Below are positions 16,477 to 27,524 of a stretch of 64,000 bases of DNA, one piece after another; position 1 is the stretch's first letter; the number at the start of each line of letters is the position of its first letter. This DNA is from FEB-22 sp003105195 (GTDB taxonomy: Bacteria; Pseudomonadota; Alphaproteobacteria; Rhizobiales; Xanthobacteraceae), in NCBI GenBank assembly GCA_027493405.1, contig JAOSKV010000001.1, positions 436,855-500,854 of the forward strand. The letters run 5' to 3'. Under the pieces are notes generated by a model. That model had not been told where the DNA came from and searched no databases. It saw only the letters and a program-made list of their open reading frames with translations. Position numbers and translations under genes: made by a program.

Positions 16477-17073
16477 ATGCGTTTGCGCCATCTCTTCGCC
16501 CTCGCGCTGATCGCGGTCCCGACGCTGGTCGGACCGCTGCGCGCCGAATACGATCCGATCTTCGATTTCATTCCGCTCGGCGGCCGCTCGCTGCTGGCCC
16601 AGGTTCTCGAGGGCAAGCCGCCCGCGGCCGATGTCCGCGCCCTGCTGAGCGCGAGACACAGCCGCGATCAATGGGTCGAGGAGTTGAAGGCGCGCGCCAA
16701 GGCGATCCCGGCGCTGCAGGCGCTGGAGGAGCGCGAGCTCCTGACGCTCGCCGACTACCTCGCCTTCAACATGCCGTTGCCCACCGCGAGGATCCCGGCC
16801 GACCCGGCCAGGGCCGACTGGAAGACGCTGCTGCCGCGCGACGGTCGCGACCTCGCGCTCGAGTACTGCCAGTCCTGCCACATCATCACGGTCACGATCA
16901 CCCAGGACCGGTCCCGGGAGCACTGGCTCGGCACCATGAACAAGCCGAGCCATGTCGAGATCAAGCTCACGCCCCGGGAGCGCGAGGCGCTGGCGAGCTA
17001 TCTGGTGCTCAATGCCGGCATTCCGATCGACCAGGTGCCGGTGGATCTGCGCGCCGGCGGCGCGTCGTACTGA
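16477..17073 (+). CDS. Mono-haem c-type cytochrome, paralogue B
   Basis: A 198-residue protein with a Sec signal (MRLRHLFALALIAVPTLVG...) and one CQSCH motif near residue 130, again after LPRDGRDLAL. The following KPSHVEIKLTPREREALASY aligns with paralogue A and keeps the His but not the Met cluster, which favours His as distal ligand in both. It lies 34 bp after paralogue A on the same strand. Tandem paralogous cytochromes suggest a two-step relay or a heterodimer. Confidence 0.8.
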   Translation: MRLRHLFALALIAVPTLVGPLRAEYDPIFDFIPLGGRSLLAQVLEGKPPAADVRALLSARHSRDQWVEELKARAKAIPALQALEERELLTLADYLAFNMPLPTARIPADPARADWKTLLPRDGRDLALEYCQSCHIITVTITQDRSREHWLGTMNKPSHVEIKLTPREREALASYLVLNAGIPIDQVPVDLRAGGASY

Positions 17074-17123
17074 GCCGCGAGGGCGAGGCGGGCGGAAGCG
17101 TCCGGCGCTGAGAGGCGGAACGC

Positions 17124-18575
17124 ATGCTGTTCACGTCGCTCGAGTTCTTCGTGTTCCTGCCGCTGGCGCTGCTGGTCTTCGCGCTTCTCCCGGTCGGCGT
17201 GCGTTGGGTCTGGCTGCTGCTGGCGAGCTGGCTCTTCTACGGCATCTGGCAGCCGTCCAACCTGATCTTCCTCGGCGCGGTGACGCTGGTCGTCATCGCT
17301 TGCGGGCGCGCGATGCGCGGAGAGGGCGGTGCGCGCAAAGCCGCCCTGGTGGCGGGGCTGATCGCCGTGCTCGGCGCGCTCGTCGCCTTCAAGTTCCACG
17401 ATTTCCTCGCCGGCGAGGTCGAGCGTCTTGTCGGTCTCGCGGCGGGCGCGCTTCCGCGCATCGGCGTGACGGCGCCGGCCGGCTTCTCCTTCTATGCCTT
17501 CTCGGCGGCGAGCTACCTGGTCGATGCCTACCGCCGGGACGTGCCGGAGCGGACGGATGCCGGGCACCTGGCGCTCTACGTCGCCTACTTCCCGAAGATC
17601 TTCGCCGGCCCGATCGAGCGCGCCACGACCTTCCTGCCGCAGGCCTGGAAGGGCCTGCGCAGCGACCCCGACCGGCTGCTGCTCGGCCTGCAGCTGATCG
17701 GCTGGGGCCTGTTCAAGAAGGTGGTGATCGCCGACAACCTGGCGCCGCTGGTCGACCGCAACTTCGCCATCGCGGCCTTCGCGGCCCCGATGGAGCTTCT
17801 GATCAGCGTCTATTTCTTCGCGTTCCAGATCTATTGCGACTTCTCCGGCTATACCGACATCGCGCTCGGCGTCTCGCTCCTGTTCGGCGTCGGCCTGATG
17901 GAGAACTTCCGCCGGCCCTATCTCTCGCGCAGCACCGCCGAGTTCTGGGCCGCGCGCTGGCACGTCTCGCTCGGGCGCTGGTTCCGCGATTACCTCTACA
18001 TCCCGCTCGGCGGCAGCCGGGCCGGCACCTTGCGCCGCGCCGGCAATCTCATGATCGTCTTCCTGGCGAGCGGCCTCTGGCACGCGGGCCTCGGCTACGG
18101 CGTCGGCTGGACCTTCCTGGTGTGGGGCGCGCTGAACGGAGTCTACCAGTGGGTGGGCCTGGCGACGCGCTCCTTCTGGCGCCGCGCCGGCGCACTGTTG
18201 CCGCGCGTTCGCGACGGCCTGCCGCTGCATGTCCTGCGCGTGCTCCTCACCTTCCACCTGATCGCGATTGCCTGGGTGTTCTTCCGCGCCAAGTCGGTGA
18301 ACGAGGCGCTCCTGATCCTGCAGAAGATCGGCAGCCGCCTGACCGAGCTGCCGGGCCTGATCCCGCGCTACCCGTTCACCGCCGAGCACGCCCTCGGCTT
18401 CGCCCTGATCGGCCTGCTGGTCGCGGTGGAGATCCTGGACGAGCGCCGGCCGGTGCTGCAGCGTCTCGCGGCGGCGCCGGCCTGGCTGCGCTGGGCCGTC
18501 TTCTATCTCGTGATCTTCGCCCTGCTGCTGCTCGGCCGCTGGCAGGCGAAGGAGTTCATCTACATGCAGTTCTGA
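17124..18575 (+). CDS. MBOAT-family membrane O-acyltransferase (AlgI-like)
   Basis: A 483-residue polytopic membrane protein. It begins MLFTSLEFFVFLPLALLVFA, the standard AlgI/DltB-like start. It carries FSFYAFSAASYLVDAYR, FPKIFAGPIERA, FFAFQIYCDFSGYTDIALG, HVSLGRWFRDYLYIPLGGS and the catalytic His in SGLWHAG. Such proteins move acetyl groups across the inner membrane onto exported polysaccharide, working with a periplasmic SGNH protein, which the next gene supplies. The target glycan is not encoded here. Confidence 0.9.
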   Translation: MLFTSLEFFVFLPLALLVFALLPVGVRWVWLLLASWLFYGIWQPSNLIFLGAVTLVVIACGRAMRGEGGARKAALVAGLIAVLGALVAFKFHDFLAGEVERLVGLAAGALPRIGVTAPAGFSFYAFSAASYLVDAYRRDVPERTDAGHLALYVAYFPKIFAGPIERATTFLPQAWKGLRSDPDRLLLGLQLIGWGLFKKVVIADNLAPLVDRNFAIAAFAAPMELLISVYFFAFQIYCDFSGYTDIALGVSLLFGVGLMENFRRPYLSRSTAEFWAARWHVSLGRWFRDYLYIPLGGSRAGTLRRAGNLMIVFLASGLWHAGLGYGVGWTFLVWGALNGVYQWVGLATRSFWRRAGALLPRVRDGLPLHVLRVLLTFHLIAIAWVFFRAKSVNEALLILQKIGSRLTELPGLIPRYPFTAEHALGFALIGLLVAVEILDERRPVLQRLAAAPAWLRWAVFYLVIFALLLLGRWQAKEFIYMQF

Positions 18576-18578
18576 GCC

Positions 18579-19547
18579 ATGACCGTCGAGATCCCAGCCG
18601 TATCCGCGTCGCGCCGCCCCGGTCGCGCAGCACTCCTGTTCGTCCTGATCGGGCTCGGGATCTATGGCGGCCTCGTCTTTGCGTCGGAGCGACTGCTGTA
18701 CACCACCGGGCGCAGCAATCCCTTCTTCAAGATCGCGACCGCGGCGCACGAACGCTTCGACTGGGTGATCCTCGGCGCCTCCCACGCCATGACGCTGGAC
18801 TTCGCCGACTTCAACGCCACCATGGAGCGCGAGACCGGGCTGAAGATTCTCAATTTGGCCTCGCCCGGCACCGGGCCGCTCTACAACCGCTTCGTTCTCG
18901 AGCAGTTCCTCACCAAGCGGCGCACCGGCGCCGTCCTCTACGTGCTCGACTCCTTCGCATTCTATTCGGCGGCCTGGAACGAGGAGCGCTTCGCCGACGC
19001 GAAGCTGCTGCGCCGTACCCCGTTCGATCCCGCGATCGCCCGGCGCCTCGCGCGCTACGTGCGCGAGGAGGGGGTCGACGCCCGTGCGTTGCTCGACTAC
19101 CTGACCGGCTTCTCCAAGATCAACAACCGCGAGCGCTTCGCGCCCGACATCTGGGAAGGAGAGACCCAGTTCGAGCGGGTCTACCGGCCGTCGTCGACCG
19201 CGGTGAGCAAGCGCATCGCCTATCTTTATCCGAAGCCGCCGGACGCGACCGCGCTCGCGCGCTACCTCGATGCGTTCGCGGCGCTGATCGCCCTGGCGCG
19301 GAGCCACGGCGCCCGCATCGTGGTGGTGAAGATGCCGCTCCCGGCGCAATTCCGCGGCCGCCTTCCCGGGGAGGCCGATTTCGACGCCGCGGTCACGCGC
19401 CTCCTCGCCGCCGAGGGGATGGCGTTCCACGACCTCTCCCAGCGCCTCGGCGAGCCGCGCTACTATTTCGATACGGACCACCTCAATCGCACGGGCCTGA
19501 CCGAGTTCTTCCGGCGCGACCTCAAGGGGCTGCTGACCGGGCCGTGA
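18579..19547 (+). CDS. Membrane-anchored SGNH-fold acetyl-transfer partner
   Basis: A 322-residue protein with one N-terminal membrane segment (about residues 16-37) and a periplasmic SGNH-like domain. The GASHAMTLD block carries the nucleophile Ser, NLASPGTGPLYNRF gives the oxyanion Gly/Asn region, and DTDHLN is the C-terminal Asp-x-His dyad. It starts three bases after the MBOAT stop. By analogy with AlgJ/AlgX and PatB it would complete O-acetylation of a periplasmic or exported polymer. Confidence 0.75.
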   Translation: MTVEIPAVSASRRPGRAALLFVLIGLGIYGGLVFASERLLYTTGRSNPFFKIATAAHERFDWVILGASHAMTLDFADFNATMERETGLKILNLASPGTGPLYNRFVLEQFLTKRRTGAVLYVLDSFAFYSAAWNEERFADAKLLRRTPFDPAIARRLARYVREEGVDARALLDYLTGFSKINNRERFAPDIWEGETQFERVYRPSSTAVSKRIAYLYPKPPDATALARYLDAFAALIALARSHGARIVVVKMPLPAQFRGRLPGEADFDAAVTRLLAAEGMAFHDLSQRLGEPRYYFDTDHLNRTGLTEFFRRDLKGLLTGP

Positions 19548-19551
19548 CGCC

Positions 19552-20181
19552 TCATCCGATCGCGGCCCGCACGCCGTCGATCACGAACTGCACCGCGAGC
19601 GCGGCGAGCAGCACGCCGAGCAGGCGCGAGAGCACGACATTGCCCGTGATGCCGAGCAGCCGGGCGATGCGGGTCGCGGCCAGGAACACCACGAAGCAGG
19701 CCGCGCAGACGAGCACGATGGCGCCGACCAGCACGACGAGGCGCACCGGGTCGGGCCTTGCCTGGCCGGCGAGCAGCACGGTCGCCGTGATCGCGCCCGG
19801 GCCCGCCATCAGCGGGATGGCGAGCGGGAAGGCCGCGATGTTCTGCACGTGCTCCTCGACCGCGTCGTCGAGGGTGCGGGACTTGCGCTCCGTGCGTGTG
19901 CCGAAGACCATCTCGGTCGCGATCCACAACAGCAGCAGCCCGCCCGCGATCCGGAAGGCCGGCAGCGAGATGGCGAGGGTGCGCAGCAGCCAGTCGCCGA
20001 TCACTGCGGCGCCGGTCAGGATCGCAGCCGCGATCAGGGTGGCGCGCACCGCGACCTGGCGGCGCGCGGGCGGCGGCAGTCCCGCCGTCACGGCCAGGAA
20101 GGCCGGCGCCAACCCCACCGGGTCCACGACCACGGCCAGCGTGACCAGCGCCGAGATTGCGTAGTCGAGCGGGAAGGCCAT
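19552..20181 (-). CDS. MarC-family integral membrane protein
   Basis: A 209-residue protein with six predicted membrane helices. MarC signatures DPVGLAPAFLAVTAGLPP, RIAGGLLLLWIATEMVFG and IPLMAGPGAITATVLL are clear. The frame is open upstream to 20355, but the ATG at 20181 gives a normal MarC N-terminus (MAFPLDYAISALVTLAVVVD). Transport function is unproven in the family. It is divergent from gyrA, with about 240 bp between starts. Confidence 0.87.
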   Translation of the reverse strand: MAFPLDYAISALVTLAVVVDPVGLAPAFLAVTAGLPPPARRQVAVRATLIAAAILTGAAVIGDWLLRTLAISLPAFRIAGGLLLLWIATEMVFGTRTERKSRTLDDAVEEHVQNIAAFPLAIPLMAGPGAITATVLLAGQARPDPVRLVVLVGAIVLVCAACFVVFLAATRIARLLGITGNVVLSRLLGVLLAALAVQFVIDGVRAAIG

Positions 20182-20424
20182 GGAGCCACTCTGCGGACGG
20201 GCGCCGCAGAGTGGCGGTTTCCCGGCCTCGGCGCCAGCCCGGACTCGGCCCGGATCGGCTTTCGACCGCCCCCGGGGAGGGGCCTGTGGCGGACCCCGCC
20301 GATTCCAATCTAGCGTCTTGAAATCGCAGAGAAAAAAACGTCGCCGAAACGACACTTTCGCCTAGTTGTGGCCACCTGAATCGGCTATGAGGCAACACCT
20401 TACGCATTCGCTGGATTCGATCCC

Positions 20425-23141
<2,717 letters not shown>

Positions 23142-23146
23142 CGCCC

Positions 23147-23763
23147 ATGAACTACGAGCTTTTCACGGCGTTCGTTCTCATCACCATCATCCTGATCCTC
23201 ACCCCCGGACCGGTGGTGACGCTCGTGATCGCGACCGGAGCGAGCCACGGCATCCGCGCCGGCCTGACCACGGTGCTCGGCACGACGGTCGGCAATGCCA
23301 TCCTGCTCGCGCTCATCGCCACCGGCCTGAACTGGGTGCTCAACAATGCGGTGGCGGTGTTCGAAATCCTGCGCTGGGCGGGCGCGGCCTACCTGATCTG
23401 GCTCGGCATCCAGGCCTGGCGCGGCGCCGGCAAGGCGCTCGATGTGCCGCCGCCGCGCCGGCGCGTGCATTTCGGGCGCGGGGTCGTGGTGGCGCTGACC
23501 AATCCGAAGACGATCGCGTTTTTTACGGCCTTCCTGCCGCAATTTATCGATCCGACCCTTCCCGCGGGACGGCAATTGTTCGTCATGTGCGCGGTGTCGG
23601 TGCTGGTGGCCTGGATCATCGATTCCTGGCTGGGCGGTGGCCGCGGGCATGGGGCGGGCGTTCTTCCTCAAAGCCGTCGCGGGCGCGTTTCCTCGCCCGC
23701 CTGTCGGGCCTGGCGCTGATCGGGGGCGGCATCTGGCTGTCGCTTGCGCGCCGCCCGGCTTGA
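23147..23763 (+). CDS. LysE/RhtB-family exporter, copy 1 (frameshifted near end)
   Basis: An amino-acid exporter of the LysE/RhtB family, about 205 residues when restored. It starts MNYELFTAFVLITIILILTP, and LTPGPVVTLVIATGASHGIR and NPKTIAFFTAFLPQFIDP are family hallmarks. Single-base shifts near 23636 and 23683 derail the C-terminus; the restored ending LIGGGIWLSLARRPA closely matches the paralogue at 26496-27110. It begins six bases after gyrA. Exported substrate unknown (small amino acids or homoserine lactone-like compounds in relatives). Confidence 0.85.
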
Positions 23764-23810
23764 GGCGCGCGGCGGCTGCCGCATCATCACCATAACCGGA
23801 GGGGCGTGTC

Positions 23811-24410
23811 TTGGAAGCCAACGAAGCTGCCGAGATGATGGAGCAGGAGAAAATCAGCGACAAGTTCAAGCAGCGCGCGGCGATCCTGATCGCCGTGCTC
23901 GCCATGCTGCTGGCGATCACCGCGCTCGGCGGATCGAACGCCGGCAAGGAGGCGGTGAACAACAACGTGTTCGCCTCGAACTATTACAGCTTCTACCAGG
24001 CCAAGAACGCGCGGCAGACCGCGATCATGCTGGCCGCCGACCAGATCGAGCTTGCCGTGCTCAACGACCAGTCGGTGCCGGAGGCGGCCAAGGCCGAGCT
24101 GAAGAAGAAGGTCGAGGCCTACCGCAAGACGATCGCGCGCTACGAATCGGAGCCGGAGACCGGCGAAGGCAAGAAGGAGTTGCTGGTACGCGCCAAGGAA
24201 TTCGAGACCAAGCGCGACCACGCGCTCAGGCAGGACCCGTATTTCGATTATGCGGAGGCGCTGCTGCAGATCGCGATCGTGCTGATCTCGGTGGCGATCA
24301 TTGCCGAACTGTCCTGGCTCATGGTTGTGGGTGGCGCGCTCGGGTGTATCGGCACGCTCCTGATGGTCAACGGCTTCCTGCTGCTGGTCGAGGTGCCGTT
24401 CCTGAGCTGA
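23811..24410 (+). CDS. DUF4337-type membrane protein
   Basis: A 199-residue protein starting with a TTG at 23811 behind CCGGAGGGG. One membrane helix at residues 23-40 is followed by a charged coiled region (about 60-145) with NNNVFASNYYSFYQAKNARQ, and two C-terminal helices. This layout is that of DUF4337. Function unknown. It has no counterpart in the second copy of the tandem duplication. Confidence 0.75.
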   Translation: MEANEAAEMMEQEKISDKFKQRAAILIAVLAMLLAITALGGSNAGKEAVNNNVFASNYYSFYQAKNARQTAIMLAADQIELAVLNDQSVPEAAKAELKKKVEAYRKTIARYESEPETGEGKKELLVRAKEFETKRDHALRQDPYFDYAEALLQIAIVLISVAIIAELSWLMVVGGALGCIGTLLMVNGFLLLVEVPFLS

Positions 24411-24431
24411 CCACCGGTCCGCGGCACCCGC

Positions 24432-25118
24432 TCAGCGGGCGCCGGCCGCTTCCAGGATCGCGACCATCTCGCGGTAGCCGCGCGCGCGGGCGAGCGCGAG
24501 CGGGGTCGCACCGCTGCGGTCGGCGAGGTTGAGACTGGCGCCGGCCGCGACCAGCGCCCGCAGCGTGTCGGTGTGGGTGCGCCCGCCGTCGCCGAGCACG
24601 ATCGACTCGATCAGCGCCGTCCAGTGCAGGTTGTTGACGTGGTCGAGCGGCGCGCCGGCCGCGATCAGCATGCGCACGATCTCGGCGTGACCGAGATGGG
24701 CGGCCGCGATCAGCGCGGTGCCGTCGTAGCGGCTGGTGATCGCCTTCGGATTGCCGCCGCCGTCGAGCGCGATCCGCAGCATTGCCGGATCGTTGGCGAC
24801 CGCGGCGATGGTGATGATATCGTAGCGGTCGATCTCCAGTTTGTTGGGGTCGGCGCCGAGCCGAGCAGCGTGCGCGCGGCCGCGTACTGCTTCTGGAAGG
24901 CCGCGACCTGCAGCGGCGTGCGCAGGGCGCGTCGAGGGCCTCCTTGTCCGCGCCTTCCGCGACGAGCTTTTCGATCGCGACGATGTCGCCGGCGGCGGCC
25001 GCCGCATGCAGGCCGCGATAGGCGGCAAGCTCGGACGGCGTCGGGGCGACCTGCGCGCGCGCGGCCGGCGCTGCAAGGAAATGAGACAGGCGAGGGTGAG
25101 CACGGTCAAAGCCCGCAT
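24432..25118 (-). CDS. Secreted ankyrin-repeat protein (frameshifted)
   Basis: The C-terminal two thirds (reading back from about 24860) carry at least four ankyrin repeats: GTALIAAAHLGHAEIVRMLI, HWTALIESIVLGDGG, ATPLALARARGYREMVAILE. The N-terminus MRALTVLTLACLIS is a signal peptide. Between them the frame slips near 25075, 24925 and 24862. The other frames supply the missing repeats (YRGLHAAAAAGDIVAIEKLV, TPLQVAAFQKQYAAARTLLG), giving a protein of about 230 residues. Ankyrin repeats mediate protein binding; here it would be periplasmic. Whether the shifts are errors or decay cannot be told. Confidence 0.75.
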   Translation of the reverse strand: MRALTVLTLACLISLQRRPRARRSPRRRPSLPPIAACMRRPPPATSSRSKSSSRKARTRRPSTRPAHAAAGRGLPEAVRGRAHAARLGADPNKLEIDRYDIITIAAVANDPAMLRIALDGGGNPKAITSRYDGTALIAAAHLGHAEIVRMLIAAGAPLDHVNNLHWTALIESIVLGDGGRTHTDTLRALVAAGASLNLADRSGATPLALARARGYREMVAILEAAGAR

Positions 25119-25191
25119 GATGGCCTCCGGGTTGCCGGAGGCTAACACCGCGCGCGGGCGTCCTATTGCGCGCGGCGGGGGGACGCCGGCC

Positions 25192-25608
25192 TCACTGCGC
25201 GGAAAGCGCCAGCGCCAGCGTCAGGCGCACCGGCGCTGCGTGGGCGAGGGTGCCGTCGGTCGCCATCGCGCTCGCCCAGGCCGGGACCGCCGTCTGCAGG
25301 GCCTCGACCGAGGTCCAGAGCGGAGCGAGCGTGATGTCCGTGCGCGGGTCGTCGAACGCGAGGCGATCGGTCGTGACGATCCGCACCGGCCGGGCGCGGC
25401 CGGCCTTGCGCGCGCCGTCGCGCAGGCAGGCGGTGTCGTAATACGGCCAGCCGTGATGCGCGCAATCGGCCGGCGCGCCGGCGCGGTCGGATTTGGCGGC
25501 GGCGGGCACGCTTGCGGCAACCTGCGGGCTGAAGCCCGGCAGCAGGCTGATGGCGGTCGCGAGCAGGGCGGCAGCGGCGATGGCTGAGGCGGTCTTCCCC
25601 CATGGCAC
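25192..25608 (-). CDS. WPYY-family small secreted protein 1
   Basis: A 138-residue hypothetical protein with a signal peptide (AAAALLATAISLLPGFSPQV). It shows the signature CAHHGWPYYDTACLRD followed by RPVRIVTTDR. The pair of Cys around WPYY could form a disulphide in the periplasm. Two paralogues lie within 3 kb (27118-27390 and 27525-28232). The C-terminal 50 residues are not shared with them. I do not recognise a function. Confidence 0.65.
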   Translation of the reverse strand: MPWGKTASAIAAAALLATAISLLPGFSPQVAASVPAAAKSDRAGAPADCAHHGWPYYDTACLRDGARKAGRARPVRIVTTDRLAFDDPRTDITLAPLWTSVEALQTAVPAWASAMATDGTLAHAAPVRLTLALALSAQ

Positions 25609-25695
25609 GTCCCCGTTCGTTTGTTTTCTGCGGCGTCCTGCGCCGCTTCGGCCTTGCGGCCTTTCCTGCCCGTTAGACGCCGTGGGGCCGCGAAC

Positions 25696-25730
25696 GGTTC
25701 ACGATCAAAAGTCTGGGGGAATCGTGAACC
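25696..25730. promoter_or_regulatory. Perfect 10-base inverted repeat in divergent promoter gap
   Basis: GGTTCACGAT (25696-25705) and ATCGTGAACC (25721-25730) are exact inverse complements, 15 bases apart. They lie between the divergent starts of WPYY protein 1 (25608) and the coaD fusion gene (25793). It could be an operator for a dimeric regulator or an RNA hairpin. No T-run follows, so a terminator is unlikely. Confidence 0.45.
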
Positions 25731-25792
25731 TTTGCGGAGGCTTGCGGGTTGATACCCTTGCGGGCGGCGGGCCGCCGGGCTAGACCGCCCGC

Positions 25793-26407
25793 ATGCGGCG
25801 CACCGCCCTCTATGCCGGCTCGTTCGACCCGGTGACCAACGGCCACCTCGACATCGTGGCGGCGTCGACGCGTCTGGCCGACCGGCTGGTGCTGGCCATC
25901 GGCATCCATCCCGGCAAGGCGCCGCTCTTTTCGGTAGAGGAACGCGCGGCCATGCTGCTGGAGACCTGCGCCGATATCGCCAAGACCTCGGGCTGCGAGC
26001 TGCATGTCACGACCTTCTCCGACCTCGTGGTGACGGCCGCGCAGCGCGAGCAGGCGACGCTCCTGATCCGCGGGCTGCGCGACGGCACCGATCTCGACTA
26101 TGAAATGCAGATGGCGGGCATGAACGCGGCGATGGCGCCCGACGTGCAGACCGTGTTCCTGCCGGCGGGCACGGCCAGGCGTCCGATCACCGCCACCCTC
26201 CAGCGCCAGATCGCCGCCATGGGCGGCGACGACCAGATCATGCTGGTCACCGACCGCGGCCAGCTGATCCGCACCCACGTCCACGACATCCGCATCGCGG
26301 GCCGCGCCACCCAGGGCGTCATCGTCTTCGACACCGCCGAGGACGAGCGCGTGGTCTCGGTGGAGCGCCTCAGCGAAGAAGGCGAGGCCGAGGGCAACGG
26401 CGCATAG
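25793..26407 (+). pseudogene. coaD N-terminal part fused in frame to a gyrA tail
   Basis: Residues 1-147 are phosphopantetheine adenylyltransferase (GSFDPVTNGHLDIVAASTRL, LIRGLRDGTDLDYEMQMAGM) up to QIAAMGGD. The frame then runs into DQIMLVTDRGQLIRTHVHDI and ends as GyrA does (DTAEDERVVSVERLSE). The CoaD C-terminal helix is missing. The gyrA part differs from the real gyrA tail at many third positions. Order and content show that this is the junction of an old tandem duplication (see findings). The 204-residue product keeps the CoaD T/HxGH nucleotide site, so residual activity cannot be excluded. The intact coaD is at 28402. Confidence 0.85.
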
Positions 26408-26495
26408 GCGAGCACGGCCATCACGGCTCCCGGCGCGAGAGCTGGCGGCGGGCGCGGAGTCCCGTTACGCTTGCCGTCCGAACCGCGAGGGTCCC

Positions 26496-27110
26496 ATGAA
26501 TCCCGAGCTCTTCCTCGCCTTCCTGCTCATCACCATCGTCCTGATCATCACGCCCGGCCCGATCGTCACCCTGGTGATCGCGACCGGCGCCACCCAGGGG
26601 GTGCGTGCGGGCCTCGCCACGGTGGCCGGGACCGTGTTCGGCAACGGCATCCTGGTCGGCACCATCGCCTTCGGCCTGACCTGGATCCTGAAGAGCTCGA
26701 CCGTGCTGTTCGAGGCGATCCGATGGGCCGGCGCCGCCTATCTGATCTGGCTCGGCATCCAGGCCTGGCGCAGCGCGGGGGCGGTGGGAGAGATCGCGTC
26801 GCCGAGCCACCGCGTGCATTTCTGGCGCGGCTTCGGCGTCGCCCTGTCCAATCCCAAGACCATGGCCTTCTTCACGGCCTTCCTGCCGCAGTTCGTCGAT
26901 CCGAAGCTGCCGGCCGAATTCCAGCTCGCCGTGATGTGCGCGGTGTCGGTCGGAATGGCTGCCGTCACCGACTGCGGCTGGGCGGTCGCGGCCGGGCTCG
27001 GACGAAGCTGGTTCCTGAAGAACGCGCGCGCCAAGCTGCTGGCGCGGATGTCCGGCGTGGCGCTGATCGGCGGCGGGATCTGGCTGTCGCTGTCGCGGCG
27101 ACCGGCGTGA
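26496..27110 (+). CDS. LysE/RhtB-family exporter, copy 2
   Basis: An intact 204-residue LysE/RhtB exporter. ITPGPIVTLVIATGATQGVR, WLGIQAWRSAG and NPKTMAFFTAFLPQFVDP mark the family, and about six membrane helices are expected. It is clearly paralogous to the 23147 gene and holds the same place relative to a gyrA tail, supporting the segmental duplication. It is convergent with WPYY protein 2, with only 7 bp between stops. Confidence 0.88.
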   Translation: MNPELFLAFLLITIVLIITPGPIVTLVIATGATQGVRAGLATVAGTVFGNGILVGTIAFGLTWILKSSTVLFEAIRWAGAAYLIWLGIQAWRSAGAVGEIASPSHRVHFWRGFGVALSNPKTMAFFTAFLPQFVDPKLPAEFQLAVMCAVSVGMAAVTDCGWAVAAGLGRSWFLKNARAKLLARMSGVALIGGGIWLSLSRRPA

Positions 27111-27117
27111 TCGGATC

Positions 27118-27390
27118 TCAGCGGACGACGTTGCGCAGCTCGGGGGCGATCACGCGCACCCTGCGCGGCTCGTTGCTGTCGCGCACGCAGTTGCGGTCGT
27201 AGTAGGGCCAGGCGCGCTCCGAGCAGGTCGCAGCGGTCACGTCCCGGATCTGCAGCCGGTCCGTCTTGGCGCCCTGGTTCACCTCGTGGATCTGGGTGCT
27301 GGCGGCCACGTCCGGGCTCAGGCCCGGAACGACGACGAGCACGCCCGCGACGGCGGCCGCGGCGACGATGGCGCTCAGGATCTTCAGCAT
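27118..27390 (-). CDS. WPYY-family small secreted protein 2
   Basis: A 90-residue protein, the most compact family member. GGGAGG precedes the ATG at 27390. Signal segment LSAIVAAAAVAGVLVVVPGL, then the core CSERAWPYYDRNCVRD and a C-terminal RRVRVIAPE. Cys spacing and the RV-x-I strand match the other two copies. Likely periplasmic; function unknown. Confidence 0.7.
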   Translation of the reverse strand: MLKILSAIVAAAAVAGVLVVVPGLSPDVAASTQIHEVNQGAKTDRLQIRDVTAATCSERAWPYYDRNCVRDSNEPRRVRVIAPELRNVVR

Positions 27391-27524
27391 GTCCGCCTCC
27401 CTTGCCTCGCGTCCGTCCCCGGCGCCAAGGCCCACTACCCATTGGTCGCAGCGAGGACGAAATGGGTTCACGGCGTCCGACAAGGATCGGACACCGGCGC
27501 GGGAACCCGCCCCCCGGCCGGAGC

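Noticed and set aside
16952..20164. Open frame of 1070 codons on the + strand
   Set aside because: Antisense or out of frame to the MBOAT, SGNH and MarC genes; Arg/Ala/Pro-rich composition typical of GC-driven shadow frames.
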